Notes: generated from the letters alone by a model not told the origin. Shown: positions 19,365 to 28,098, numbered from the stretch's first letter. The stretch: DNA of 64,000 bases from DASTPP01 sp035762175 (GCA_035762175.1 DASTPP010000140.1:1-64000), one strand, 5' to 3'. Program-made: numbers and translations.

Positions 19365-21946
19365 GGCGGGGCGGGTGCGGCGCCCGGGCCGGCCTCGCCT
19401 TCGGGCCTCGCCCCGGCGGGGGCCGCGGGCGGCGGGCGCCCGGCCTCGGCCCAGAAGCGCGCGGTCGCCCAGGCCTCGCTCGGCTCCTCGGCGAGGAGCT
19501 TCTCGAAGTAGGCGCGCCGGTCGGCCTCGGTGGCGAGGCGCGGGCGCGCCTCGGGCACGACGGCGTGCGGCGGCCCCTCGCCGTAGCGCTCCTTGAAGCG
19601 GTAGTAGGCCCAGCCCTCGCGCAGGCCCTTGCGAGCGGCGATGGCGAGGAACTGCGCATAGGCGGCGCGTTTTTCGGCGTCGGTGGGGGTCGGGCGGGCG
19701 GTGACTTCGACGAGCTCGCCCTCACCCTCCTCGGGGGTGCGGCGCGCGAAGAACACGTGGCCGCACTCGGGGCAGCGCGGCGCGCCCGTGGGCAGCACGC
19801 GATCGCAAGCCGGGCAGGCCTTGACGGGCGCTTCGCCGGGGGCGCTCCGCTTGCGCTTCGGGCGCAGCGTCAGGTCGCGGTCGTCCTGCGGCAGCCCGTG
19901 CTCGAGCGCACAGCCCGCGTGGTCGAGGAGCACCGCCCCCACGCCGTTCCAGGGTCGGAGGATGCGCCCGGCCTGCTGCAGGTAGAGCCCGAGCGACTTG
20001 GTCGGCCGCGCGAGCACGCACGCTTTGACGGGGGGGCAGTTGCCGAGAATGGCGATGCGGCCGCCGCGGCGCGTGACGAGGGTGCCGTGGCGGTTGGTCA
20101 CGCACCAAACCCGCTCTTCGACCGCCGGCTCTTCGAGAGAACGACGCGCGGCGCGCGGGTCGTTGGGGTTCGAGGTGATCCAAGCGCGATCGCGAACCGA
20201 GACCCGGTAGACCGTCTTGCCCTTCTTGGTCACGCGCTCCGAGTAGGCGGAGGCGAAGCCGCGGACGGCCGCCATGTGCGTGTAGGCGTCGACCTGTTCC
20301 TTGCGGTCGCACCAGAGCCAACCGCTCTTGTCGAGCTGCTCGCCGTCGCCCTTCAAGAGTTCCTTCCAGAAGACGAGGAACTGCTCCCGGGTGAGTCGGT
20401 GCAAGAGCGGGGAGACGTTCTTGTCGAGGTAGGGCCCGAATCGTTCGAGCCAGCCGCGGCGCGCGAGCGACCCGGCCCCCGTCCCTTTCGCGACGAAGAA
20501 CTCGTGGAGCGTGAGCTTGGAGCCGTACGTCGTCCCCTGCGGGGCCCGGACCCTTTCGACATAGTCGAGTTCAAGGCGACCGAGCAGCGCGCGGATTTCG
20601 TTGTGAAATGCCTTTGACTGCGAGATGCCGACGGCGCAGCGATTGCGCTGGAACCCGCCGTCCGTCATGAACCAGGCGACGAAGCGGAGTTCGTCGTCCG
20701 TGAGAGGCGCGCCGGAGGGCGGGCTGCCTAGGGGCGCCGCGAGAGGCAACGTGTAGCAGCGCCGGCGGCGCGCGAGTTCTTCGCCCGTCACGACCTCGAA
20801 GGGCGCGTCGGGATCGGGTCGCGTCTTGACGTAGAAGCGGTGGCCGACCGTGGTCCGGATGTCGACGTGCTGACTGCGCAGCCGAAACATCGACTCCCCG
20901 GGGCGCGTGTCGCGTACGCCGACGTCCAAGGCGGGGACGACCTCGAGCAGGCCCGTCGCCGGGTCGAGCGCGTACACCTCATCGCCACGCGCCACCTCAC
21001 CCATCGCCTTCCACCCGGACGGCGCGAGCACCTCGGTCTTGGCGTCGAGGCAATCCCACCCCTCCGTGAGCACGCCGCAGTTCGAGACGACGAGCGTCTC
21101 GCCGCGATCGACCCGCGCGAGGATGGCGTCGCGCTCGGGGGTCGGCGTTTCGCCGTCGAGGTGTTCGGCCGGCACGCCCGCGGCGCGGAAGCGCGCGACG
21201 ACGTGGCGCGAGTGCTCGACGGAGGCGGCGAAGGCCACCGTGCGCACCCCGCGCGCGAGCCTCCCCCAGTGCTCGACGATGTCGCCGACGAGGCCCTCGC
21301 GGTCGACGGCCCGCGCGAGCTCGGAGGCGTCGTAGTCGCCCCCACGCACGCGGACGCCGGTGAGGTCGGGGGCGCGCGAGGCGGGCACGGTGAAGACGCG
21401 CGGCTCGACGAGGTGCCCCTGGGCGATGAGCTCGCGCACCGAGGCGACGACGACGAGCTCGTCGTAGGCGTCCGCGAGCGGGCGGTTGTCGGCGCGGTAG
21501 GGCGTCGCCGTCAGGCCGAGCTGAAGCGCCCCGGCATAGTGCGCGGCGAGGTCGCGGTAGGACTTCGCCAGCGCCCGGTGCGCCTCGTCGACGAAGACGA
21601 GGTCGGCGGGGGGCTTGGGGCGGTTTCGGAGGGTGTCGACGCTCGCCACCTGGACGGGCGCGCCCGGCCGCCAGCGGGGGTCGCGGCCCATGAACACGCC
21701 CACCGAGCGCTCCGGGACGCCGTGGGCGCGGAGCTTGTCGAAGGTCTGCACGACGAGCTCGCGGCGGTGGGCGAGAAAGAGCACCCGCTCGCCCCGCGCG
21801 AGGGCGTCGGCGATGAGGGCGACGGCGAGCACGGTCTTGCCCGAGCCGGTAGGCGAGGCGAGCAGCACGCGCCGAGCCCCGCCGCGGACGAGCGCGGCGA
21901 GCCGGTCGAGCGCCGCCCGCTGGTAGGGGCGCAGCGCGTAGGCCAT
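19361..21946 (-). CDS. SF2 DNA/RNA helicase (COG1061-type) interrupted by an intein
   Basis: The 861-residue precursor has N-terminal helicase motifs ASPTGSGKT (residues 30-38), VDEAH (119-123) and LTATPY (145-150). Intein residues are 299-636. The second helicase half starts CPPVKACVLARPTKSLGLYLQQAGRILRP, followed by a zinc ribbon (CPACDRVLPTGAPRCPECGH) and a helical tail. Without the intein the protein is 523 residues, and the joined sequence EGWDCPPVK is the normal form for this family. It probably unwinds DNA for phage replication with the adjacent primase. The start is 9 nt after the SSB-like gene. Confidence 0.92.
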   Translation of the reverse strand: MAYALRPYQRAALDRLAALVRGGARRVLLASPTGSGKTVLAVALIADALARGERVLFLAHRRELVVQTFDKLRAHGVPERSVGVFMGRDPRWRPGAPVQVASVDTLRNRPKPPADLVFVDEAHRALAKSYRDLAAHYAGALQLGLTATPYRADNRPLADAYDELVVVASVRELIAQGHLVEPRVFTVPASRAPDLTGVRVRGGDYDASELARAVDREGLVGDIVEHWGRLARGVRTVAFAASVEHSRHVVARFRAAGVPAEHLDGETPTPERDAILARVDRGETLVVSNCGVLTEGWDCLDAKTEVLAPSGWKAMGEVARGDEVYALDPATGLLEVVPALDVGVRDTRPGESMFRLRSQHVDIRTTVGHRFYVKTRPDPDAPFEVVTGEELARRRRCYTLPLAAPLGSPPSGAPLTDDELRFVAWFMTDGGFQRNRCAVGISQSKAFHNEIRALLGRLELDYVERVRAPQGTTYGSKLTLHEFFVAKGTGAGSLARRGWLERFGPYLDKNVSPLLHRLTREQFLVFWKELLKGDGEQLDKSGWLWCDRKEQVDAYTHMAAVRGFASAYSERVTKKGKTVYRVSVRDRAWITSNPNDPRAARRSLEEPAVEERVWCVTNRHGTLVTRRGGRIAILGNCPPVKACVLARPTKSLGLYLQQAGRILRPWNGVGAVLLDHAGCALEHGLPQDDRDLTLRPKRKRSAPGEAPVKACPACDRVLPTGAPRCPECGHVFFARRTPEEGEGELVEVTARPTPTDAEKRAAYAQFLAIAARKGLREGWAYYRFKERYGEGPPHAVVPEARPRLATEADRRAYFEKLLAEEPSEAWATARFWAEAGRPPPAAPAGARPEGEAGPGAAPAPP
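20039..21052 (-). mobile_element. Intein with LAGLIDADG-type homing endonuclease, inserted at GWD|C of helicase
   Basis: The 338-residue intein starts CLDAKTEVLAPSGWKAMGEV (block A), has the TxxH block B as TTVGHRF, and ends VWCVTNRHGTLV...AILGN before a Cys as first extein residue. The usual penultimate His is Gly here. Two endonuclease signatures, FVAWFMTDGG and FWKELLKGDGE, keep their acidic residues, so homing activity may be intact. Boundaries are exact because the joined flanks restore EGWDCPPVK. Confidence 0.92.
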
Positions 21947-21955
21947 GGCGGGCGC

Positions 21956-22735
<780 letters not shown>

Positions 22736-22772
22736 GGTCGTGTCTCCTCGGGGAGAGACCTCCCCGCTGCTG

Positions 22773-22803
22773 GGCAAGGCCGCGGCCCCTCGCTCGGGGA
22801 CAC
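22773..22803 (-). promoter_or_regulatory. Bipartite promoter-like motif, copy 5
   Basis: On the minus strand: GTGTCCCCG, 13 nt, GGCCTTGCC (last base differs). It ends 37 nt before the ATG of the SSB-like gene, which has its own ribosome binding site. It would drive the SSB-helicase-primase operon. Confidence 0.6.
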
Positions 22804-22820
22804 GCGCGGCCGGTCGAACC

Positions 22821-23588
22821 TCATCCGAGGCGCAAAAACCCCTCGCGAAGGCGCGCGAGGGCGCGCGAGCGCGTGCGCTTGAGCGCGGCGGCGTGGCGGG
22901 CCCGCTCCTCGGGGCCGGCGCCGGGGAAGGCGCGCGCGGCGTAGCCCTCGAGCGTCTCGCCCTCGAGCGCCGTGGCGAAGAGCACGTCGAGCCCGGGCCG
23001 GTGCGCCTCGGGCGCGCGGGCGACGAGCAGGCGCATCGTCCGGTCGGCCTCCTCGCGGCGCCAGCGCGCGACCTCGGCCTCGTCGACGACGTCGTCGGGC
23101 AATTCGTCGACGAACTGCTTCTGGCGCCGGCGCTCCTCGCGCTCGTCGTGCAGGCGCCGGAAGGCGCCCCGGCGCGTCACCTGCCGCAGGCGCGAGATGG
23201 CGAACTCGGACAGGCCGGCGGCGGCGAGCGCGTGCGCGGCGTCGAGGAAGGCGTGCAGGACGAGGTCGTCGACGTCGAGGCCGCGATCGCCGTCGCGCTT
23301 GAGCCGGCCCGCGAGCGTCGCGAGCATGGGGAAGTAGGCGAGCGTGAGCAGCGCGCACCAGAGCGGCGCGGGGCGGGCGTGCTGCTCGGCGAGCAGGGCG
23401 CAGGTGAGCCGGTCGCGCTCGGCGAACGCGCCGTCGCCGTCCGCCCACAGGCGGGCGAGCACGGCCTCGGGCGCGGGGTAAGGGGCGAGCGCGGCCCGGC
23501 GCCGCCTTCCCGCTTCGAACACGCGGGCGTGGCGGGGGGACTGCACCTCGCGCAGGAGCGCGGGCTTGAGGTCGGAAAGGGGCAGCAC
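22821..23588 (-). CDS. RNA polymerase sigma factor-like protein (ECF-like) encoded by prophage
   Basis: The 255-residue protein has a sigma region 2-like helix (LDVDDLVLHAFLDAAHALAAAGLSEF, about residues 100-125) and a basic stretch, ISRLRQVTRRGAFRRLHDER. The C-terminal part is region 4-like (LDVLFATALEGETLEGYAARAFPG, then ALKRTRSRALARLREGF). It is longer and more diverged than typical ECF sigma factors. It starts at GTG 23588 with GGAGGAG 3 nt upstream. Its position in the first genes transcribed from the switch region suggests it activates later phage promoters, perhaps the bipartite motif. Anti-sigma or other helical functions cannot be excluded. Confidence 0.6.
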   Translation of the reverse strand: MLPLSDLKPALLREVQSPRHARVFEAGRRRRAALAPYPAPEAVLARLWADGDGAFAERDRLTCALLAEQHARPAPLWCALLTLAYFPMLATLAGRLKRDGDRGLDVDDLVLHAFLDAAHALAAAGLSEFAISRLRQVTRRGAFRRLHDEREERRRQKQFVDELPDDVVDEAEVARWRREEADRTMRLLVARAPEAHRPGLDVLFATALEGETLEGYAARAFPGAGPEERARHAAALKRTRSRALARLREGFLRLG

Positions 23589-23705
23589 GGGGCTCCTCCG
23601 CCGGCCGGGGGCGCGTGAACGGGGGGCGCGTGCGCGGGAAAACCCCGCACCCGCCTCGTCGTCGCGCTCCGGGCCTCGGGGGCCTCGCGACGCCGGTCTA
23701 CGGGG

Positions 23706-23912
23706 TCAGGCCGAGGCCTGCCTCACGGGGGTGGGGGCGGCAGGCGTGCGTTCGCACACCTCGTGGCAGCGGCGGCAGACGGCGCGCACGGGGCCGCGGG
23801 CGACGTAGATCGCATCCTTGTAGCGAAGGTGCAGGGCGCCTTCGCGCTCGACGCCGAGCAGCGTCTGGCACGTCGGGCAGCGCCAGTCGCGTTGGGCGGG
23901 GCCTCGGGGCAT
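23706..23912 (-). CDS. Small Com-like zinc-finger protein
   Basis: The 68-residue protein reads MPRGPAQRDWRCPTCQTLLG, then YVARGPVRAVCRRCHEVCERTP. The CPTC...CRRC pairs form a rubredoxin-like knuckle with the spacing seen in Com-type regulators of Mu-like phages, where Com binds mRNA to allow translation of a DNA-modifying enzyme. ATG 23912 has GAGGAG 7 nt upstream. It is the first gene of the minus-strand operon from the switch region. Any other small zinc protein is possible, as no functional residue beyond the Cys pairs is diagnostic. Confidence 0.65.
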   Translation of the reverse strand: MPRGPAQRDWRCPTCQTLLGVEREGALHLRYKDAIYVARGPVRAVCRRCHEVCERTPAAPTPVRQASA

Positions 23913-24046
23913 GGTCGGGTCTCCTCGGGACGTCGTCCGGTGTGCGGGCTCCCTCCCGCGGGCGGCGACGAGGGGGAGACTGACCGAAGGGGCCCCTCGA
24001 GGGAGCGACATGTGAGCGCGAAGTGAGCGACACAAACCGGCGGTTC

Positions 24047-24079
24047 TGTCGCTCCCGTGTCGCTCCCGTGTCGCTCCCG
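24047..24079 (-). promoter_or_regulatory. Operator array: three tandem 11-bp repeats (left)
   Basis: TGTCGCTCCCG is repeated three times without a gap at 24047-24057, 24058-24068 and 24069-24079, one unit per helical turn. The same unit occurs inverted at 24216-24248. Such arrays usually bind a repressor or activator cooperatively on one face of DNA. Confidence 0.75.
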
Positions 24080-24215
24080 CCACCCAGACCGAGGCCTCTC
24101 GGTGGCTGACGCAAGCGGATGTTCGCTCGCGACGCGAGGGCTCGAGCGGAGGAGCTCGAGGACATGGCTTCGCTCGAGACCGCACCGCCAGCGCGAGGAA
24201 GAAACGCCGAGGCAC

Positions 24216-24248
24216 GGCGAGCGACACGGGAGCGACACGGGAGCGACA
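24216..24248 (+). promoter_or_regulatory. Operator array: three tandem 11-bp repeats (right, inverted)
   Basis: CGGGAGCGACA occurs at 24227-24237 and 24238-24248, preceded by a one-mismatch copy at 24216-24226. It is the inverse of the left array, and the two are separated by 136 bp, so looping by a single protein is plausible. Confidence 0.75.
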
Positions 24249-24353
24249 GACAGAGAGCTCCGTCCCATCGCGTCGGCCAGACAGGAGCGCCCCAGGTGTG
24301 TGTGCCTGTGGGAGACGAGAGCGAACTCGGCTCTGGCTTGGCGGGGGCGCGAG

Positions 24354-24397
24354 TTGAAGCTCGTTAGCCAAAGTTTACAAACCATAACCTGTGGTTT
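24354..24397 (+). promoter_or_regulatory. Possible repressor promoter with adjacent palindrome
   Basis: TTGAAG at 24354 and TACAAA at 24376, 16 nt apart, make a weak housekeeping-type promoter for the Xre-like gene. Right behind lies AAACCA-7 nt-TGGTTT (24379-24397), a small palindrome that could be an autoregulatory operator. Confidence 0.4.
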
Positions 24398-24420
24398 CGT
24401 CCTGTGGTATGCTCTCGGGG

Positions 24421-24843
24421 ATGGGGCCCCTCGCCGAACGAATCGCGTGGATTCTCGAGCACCGCGGCTTCAAGAGCCGCCGCGCCCTGGCGCAGGCCAC
24501 GGGGCTGAGCGGGGCGCACATCGCGCTCGTGGCGAAGGGCGAGCGGGGCCTGAGCGCGCGCGCTGCACACTCCATCGCCACCGCCGCCGGCGTCGACCTG
24601 CGGTGGCTGGTGACCGGCGAGGGCGCGCCCGATGGCTCCCCGAAGGAGCCCACGCGCCCGGCCCTCGCGCCGGACCCCTGTCCCCGCCGGGAGCAGGCGC
24701 TGACCCTCTTGGGGGGCCGCGTCCTGCCGGAAGTCGCGTCGGCCTTGCGCCTCGAGCGGCCGCCGGACGACCTGCCGCTCGAGGACTGGCTGGCGAGGGC
24801 CAAGGAGCTTCAGCGACTCGTGAAGGCGTTCGGAAGCCCGTGA
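24421..24843 (+). CDS. Xre-family HTH protein, probable phage repressor
   Basis: The 140-residue protein starts MGPLAERIAWILEHRGFKSRRALAQATGLSGAHIALVAKG, a complete Xre/Cro-type helix-turn-helix, continuing SARAAHSIATAAGVDLRWLVTGEG. The C-terminal 70 residues are Pro-rich and then helical (DLPLEDWLARAKELQRLVKAF), possibly for dimerisation; there is no LexA-type protease domain. It is divergent from the early operon across an operator array, the position of a lysogeny repressor. ATG 24421 is used because it fits the domain start; ATG 24409 is possible. Confidence 0.82.
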   Translation: MGPLAERIAWILEHRGFKSRRALAQATGLSGAHIALVAKGERGLSARAAHSIATAAGVDLRWLVTGEGAPDGSPKEPTRPALAPDPCPRREQALTLLGGRVLPEVASALRLERPPDDLPLEDWLARAKELQRLVKAFGSP

Positions 24844-24904
24844 GGGCGAGGGGCGAAGGCCCGCGGCGGTTGACGTCGGGGGCGCGGCGGGTCACGCCGC
24901 GGCG

Positions 24905-25765
24905 ATGAAGGTCGCGATCGTGACGGGGGCCAACCGGGGGTTGGGCCTGGCGCTCGTGCGGGGGCTCTGCCGGGCGCTGGGCGAGGGCGCGGCGGTGTAC
25001 CTGACGGCGCGCGACGAGGGGCGGGGGCGCGAGGCGGCGCGGGCGCTCGAGGCCGAGGGGCTCGGGCCGCGCTTCGCGCGCCTCGACGTCGCCGACGAGG
25101 GCAGCGTCGCCGCGCTCGCGGGGCGGCTCGCGGCCGAGCACGGCCGGGTCGACGTCGTCGTCAGCAACGCGGCCATGCCGATCACGCCCGCGCGCCCGCA
25201 GCGCGAGCAGGTCGAGGGCTTCGTCGAGACGAACAACGTCGGCACCCACCGCCTGATGCGCCACCTCGGGCCCCTGCTCGCCGACGGCGCCCGCTACCTG
25301 GTCGTCGCCAGCTCGTTCGGCCGGCTGCGACACCTCCGCCCGCCCGCCCGCGACCGCTTCGACGTCGCGACGATGACCCTCGACGACGTCGAGGCGCTCC
25401 TGCGCGAGTACGTGCGCGACGTGCTCGACGGGTCGGCCGAGGCGAAGGGCTGGGGCGACTGGATCAACGTCCCGTCGAAGGTGGCGCAGGTCGCGTCGGC
25501 CAAGATCTTCGCCCGCGAGCTCGGGGCCGAGGCGATTCGGCGGGGCATCCTGGTCAACGCGGTCTGTCCGGGCCTCGTCGACACCGAGGCGTCGCGGCCT
25601 TGGTTCGCCGACATGTCGAAGGCGAAGTCGCCCGACGACGCGGCCGCCGACCTCGTCTGGCTGGCCACCCTGCCGCCCGACGCGCGCGAGCCCCACGGCG
25701 AGCTCGTGCAGTACCGGCGTGTCCTGCCCTTCGACGAGCGCGGCGTCGCGCCCGCCGGGGCGTAA
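24905..25765 (+). CDS. SDR-family oxidoreductase, carbonyl-reductase-like, altered catalytic site
   Basis: The 286-residue protein has the dinucleotide-binding TGANRGLG near the N-terminus, LDVADEGSVAAL, VVSNAAM, the NNVGTHRLM motif and a catalytic Ser in VVASSFGRLR. The YxxxK pair is changed: the sequence WINVPSKVAQV keeps the Lys, but the position of the essential Tyr is Asn. It may therefore be inactive as a dehydrogenase or use another residue. The closest known style is carbonyl reductase. It follows the repressor gene by 61 bp on the same strand and marks the edge of recognisable phage genes. Confidence 0.82.
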   Translation: MKVAIVTGANRGLGLALVRGLCRALGEGAAVYLTARDEGRGREAARALEAEGLGPRFARLDVADEGSVAALAGRLAAEHGRVDVVVSNAAMPITPARPQREQVEGFVETNNVGTHRLMRHLGPLLADGARYLVVASSFGRLRHLRPPARDRFDVATMTLDDVEALLREYVRDVLDGSAEAKGWGDWINVPSKVAQVASAKIFARELGAEAIRRGILVNAVCPGLVDTEASRPWFADMSKAKSPDDAAADLVWLATLPPDAREPHGELVQYRRVLPFDERGVAPAGA

Positions 25766-26406
25766 AGGGGCGGCGCCCCGGTTCGCGCCGCGCGGGAGGC
25801 CGGCGCCGAGGTCGAGGCGGCGAGCAGAAGCCACGGCGGGGCGGCGGGGGCGCCCCCGGCGCGGCGCGTGCGGTGGTCGCGGGCGGCGCGGGCTGGTCAG
25901 CACGGACGGGGCGAGCTGGACATGCCCTCCCCTCGGCCGGCCGGGTCGGTCGGTTGCGTTCAACGAAGCGCACAACCGAGCCGGGCCCCGTCCGAAGGGC
26001 CGGCATGCCCCTTCGGCCCCGCCGGTACCCTCGTGCCCGCCTCCGCCCCCCGACCTCGCCGCGCCTGCTCGCCGTGCTCGACCTGCCGCCCGTCGCCGGC
26101 GTCGCGCGCTCGAACTGCACCTCGTTCGTCTCGCCCCGGGCGCCTGGGTCGACGAACGGGGCCGGCGGCGGGTGGTCGTTGAGGCGGCGCGGGCCGGACG
26201 AAAAAAGTTCGAACGCGCACAGCCGGCCGCAGAGTGGGGCCGACGGGAGAACATAGCGACCGAGACCACCGCCCTCGCCATCGGACTCGCGCTCGAGGGT
26301 AGAAGCAGCGATCTGCCCGCCTCGGCCGGAGCGTAGCGATTGGCTCCTGCGGGCGAGAGTTTCATCCCGGGGGCGGCCCCTCGTCGACGACGAGGCCGAG
26401 GGCATG
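25766..26406. other. Intergenic region with one copy of a coding-like repeat
   Basis: About 640 bp without a supported gene. The stretch at about 26107-26192 is a diverged copy of sequence at 27433-27538; both can be read on the plus strand as ALELHLVRLAPG...DERGR. The rest has no hairpin or promoter I would defend. Confidence 0.5.
26107..26192 (+). repeat. Repeat copy A (reads ALELHLVRLAPGAW..DERGR)
   Basis: The DNA closely resembles 27433-27538 apart from a 15-nt insertion in the latter, and the encoded peptides agree (LELHLVRLAPG, DERGR, EA.RA). It may be the 3' remnant of a gene family, or a dispersed element duplicated on both sides of the zinc-ribbon membrane protein gene. Confidence 0.55.
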
Positions 26407-27174
26407 TCACAAGCTGCCCGCAGTCGTGGCGCCGGGCTCGACCTCGGGCCGGTCCTCGACGCGAGCGCCGGCAAGGCCGAGGTGGTCCTCAAGGAGTCGC
26501 GCGACGGCGGTCGCTTGGTCACGGTCGGCAAGGCCCGTGAGCAAGGCCACCCTGCCCCCGCCGTTCAACACCGCCTTCACCGCAAACGTCGGGGGCGACG
26601 GTGGAGAGCTCCCCGACGCCACGGCCTCGCACGCGACGCGCTCGACCTCGCTCGAAGCCAAGGCCCGGCGGCCCAGCCATGGCACCCCGCGGCGGAAGGA
26701 AAGTCCGAGCGGGGTCGCCTTGATGACCGTTTGTTCGGCGACACGGCCGAGCCGCCGTACGGCGGCCTCCCCCGTGATGTACACGAGCAAGACCAGCAAG
26801 CGGCGCAGCAAGAACCGTACGCTGAAGGTCTCTGCCAAGAGGAACCACGGGAAGATTGGCAAACAGATCAATCCTATGAGACAGGACATCGCGGCCGAGT
26901 AGGGCCGCTCGGAAGGGCCCCACCGGTGTCGCACGACGAGCTCAGCGGGCCGCCGGTGGGCACCGCGGTATCCCGGCGCGCGTCCCTCCCGCCCGGCGCG
27001 TTCGATCACCTCGATCCAGGCGCGCTGCGCGGGTGCCTCGGGCGCGGGCACGGTTACGGGCAGCGCCGGCGGGATAAAGGCATGTGCGCAGGCGCTACAG
27101 CGAGCGATCTTCGTATGAGGGTTGACGTCGCTCGAGGTCACCGGCGTCCGGCAGCGCGTACACGCGAACTTCAT
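26407..27174 (-). CDS. Zinc-ribbon membrane protein, hypothetical
   Basis: The 255-residue protein begins MKFACTRCRTPVTSSDVNPHTKIARCSACAHAF, a zinc ribbon with CxxC pairs at residues 5 and 26, common in myxobacterial membrane or signalling proteins. One or two hydrophobic helices follow (SAAMSCLIGLICLPIFPWFLL and FLLRRLLVLLVYITG), and then a soluble domain of about 120 residues. The start ATG 27174 has an excellent ribosome binding site (GGGGAGGGAGC). The function is unknown. Confidence 0.78.
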   Translation of the reverse strand: MKFACTRCRTPVTSSDVNPHTKIARCSACAHAFIPPALPVTVPAPEAPAQRAWIEVIERAGREGRAPGYRGAHRRPAELVVRHRWGPSERPYSAAMSCLIGLICLPIFPWFLLAETFSVRFLLRRLLVLLVYITGEAAVRRLGRVAEQTVIKATPLGLSFRRGVPWLGRRALASSEVERVACEAVASGSSPPSPPTFAVKAVLNGGGRVALLTGLADRDQATAVARLLEDHLGLAGARVEDRPEVEPGATTAGSL

Positions 27175-27432
27175 GCTCCCTCCCCATTGCCTCCCCGCGT
27201 GGACCGCGTGGAGAGGCGACGCTACCACCATAGGTTTTCGACGCGCCGGAGCAAGGGCCTACCGGCACGATGTCAAGAGCCCGTAACATTCGCGGCGGCG
27301 CCGCATGGGCAATTCATCGGTCTGCCGTTTGCACGCCGGTTGCACAACGTCGTCGGGCACGATTCTTGAGCAGACGTCGTCCGAGAGATGCGAGCGCCAC
27401 GAAGGTCGAGCTGCCGCCGAGTGGTGGCGTCG

Positions 27433-27538
27433 CCCTCGAGCTGCACCTCGTCCGCCTCGCCCCGGGCCCCCCCTGCCTCGGCGCCTGGGGCGACGAGCGG
27501 GGGCGCCCGTGGGCGGCCATCGAGGCGGGGCGGGCCTG
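27433..27538 (+). repeat. Repeat copy B (reads ALELHLVRLAPG...WGDERGR)
   Basis: Second copy of the sequence at 26107-26192, ending in a TGA stop. It flanks the other side of the zinc-ribbon membrane protein gene and precedes the small lipoprotein gene. No complete gene can be built around it. Confidence 0.55.
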
Positions 27539-27597
27539 ACGAACGACGGGCTCACGAATTCGAGCAACTGGCCCGGGGGCTGGCCGAGCGGGAGATC

Positions 27598-27972
27598 ATG
27601 AAGACCAAAACCGTCCCCCTCGCCCTCCCCTTCGCCCTCCTCCTCCCGCTCGCCCTCGCTGGGTGTCTGTCGTCCGACGACGGGCCCGGGGAGTCGTCTC
27701 CCTCGGGGGGGGCGGCCGAGCCCCCTCTTGAGCCGACGACCTCGTGCGAGTACAGGCACTGGACGTTCGTACGGTGCGGCACGTCGAGCGGCACCGGGAC
27801 GGAGGAGATTCATTGCGTGGAAGGCCAGTGCCCGGCAGAAGACCTCATTTCCAACTACGACGGGCTGTGTACGTACATGGAGCGAATTGAAATCCTGCGC
27901 ACCTTCGAAGGGACCTGCGGCGACGACGAACCAGGCCCTTCGGGCGCCTCCGCCGCGTGCGCGGAGCGCTAG
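27598..27972 (+). CDS. Small secreted lipoprotein
   Basis: The 124-residue precursor has a textbook lipoprotein signal, MKTKTVPLALPFALLLPLALAGC, with the lipidated Cys at residue 23. An acidic Ser/Gly spacer follows, then a compact Cys-rich domain (TTSCEYRHWTFVRCGTSS, EIHCVEGQCPAEDL, GLCTYMERIEIL, GTCGDDE) that probably forms disulphides outside the membrane. A GGGAG ribosome binding site precedes ATG 27598. The family is unknown; it is typical of the many small envelope lipoproteins of myxobacteria. Confidence 0.82.
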   Translation: MKTKTVPLALPFALLLPLALAGCLSSDDGPGESSPSGGAAEPPLEPTTSCEYRHWTFVRCGTSSGTGTEEIHCVEGQCPAEDLISNYDGLCTYMERIEILRTFEGTCGDDEPGPSGASAACAER

Positions 27973-28098
27973 GCCGCCCGGCTCGCCTCGGCGAGCGCGG
28001 CCCGCACCGCCGCGCGCGTCGCCTCGAGCGGCCCGAGCCCGGCCCGCTCGCGCGCCACGCGGTGCAGCGTCGCGAGCGTGCGCTCGGGGCCGCCGCTG
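27969..28098 (-). pseudogene. 3' fragment of an unknown gene
   Basis: The minus strand reads RTLATLHRVARERAGLGPLEATRAAVRAALAEASRAA and a TAG stop with almost every third codon position G or C, as in a true gene of this genome. The frame loses sense beyond about 28098 with no start codon. It overlaps the lipoprotein stop by 4 nt. It is a remnant left at a recombination junction. Confidence 0.55.

Larger units (their letters stand above)
23913..24420. other. Divergent switch region between early operon and repressor
   Basis: About 500 bp separating the minus-strand early operon from the plus-strand Xre-type gene. It contains two inverted arrays of three tandem 11-bp repeats plus single relatives (GGGAGCGACA at 24001 and a GTGAGCGACAC at about 24023). 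Nearer the repressor it is AT-richer. No coding frame is convincing. Confidence 0.7.

Noticed and set aside
24047..24248. CRISPR-like array
   Set aside because: Repeats are 11 bp and contiguous without spacers, and no cas genes are present.
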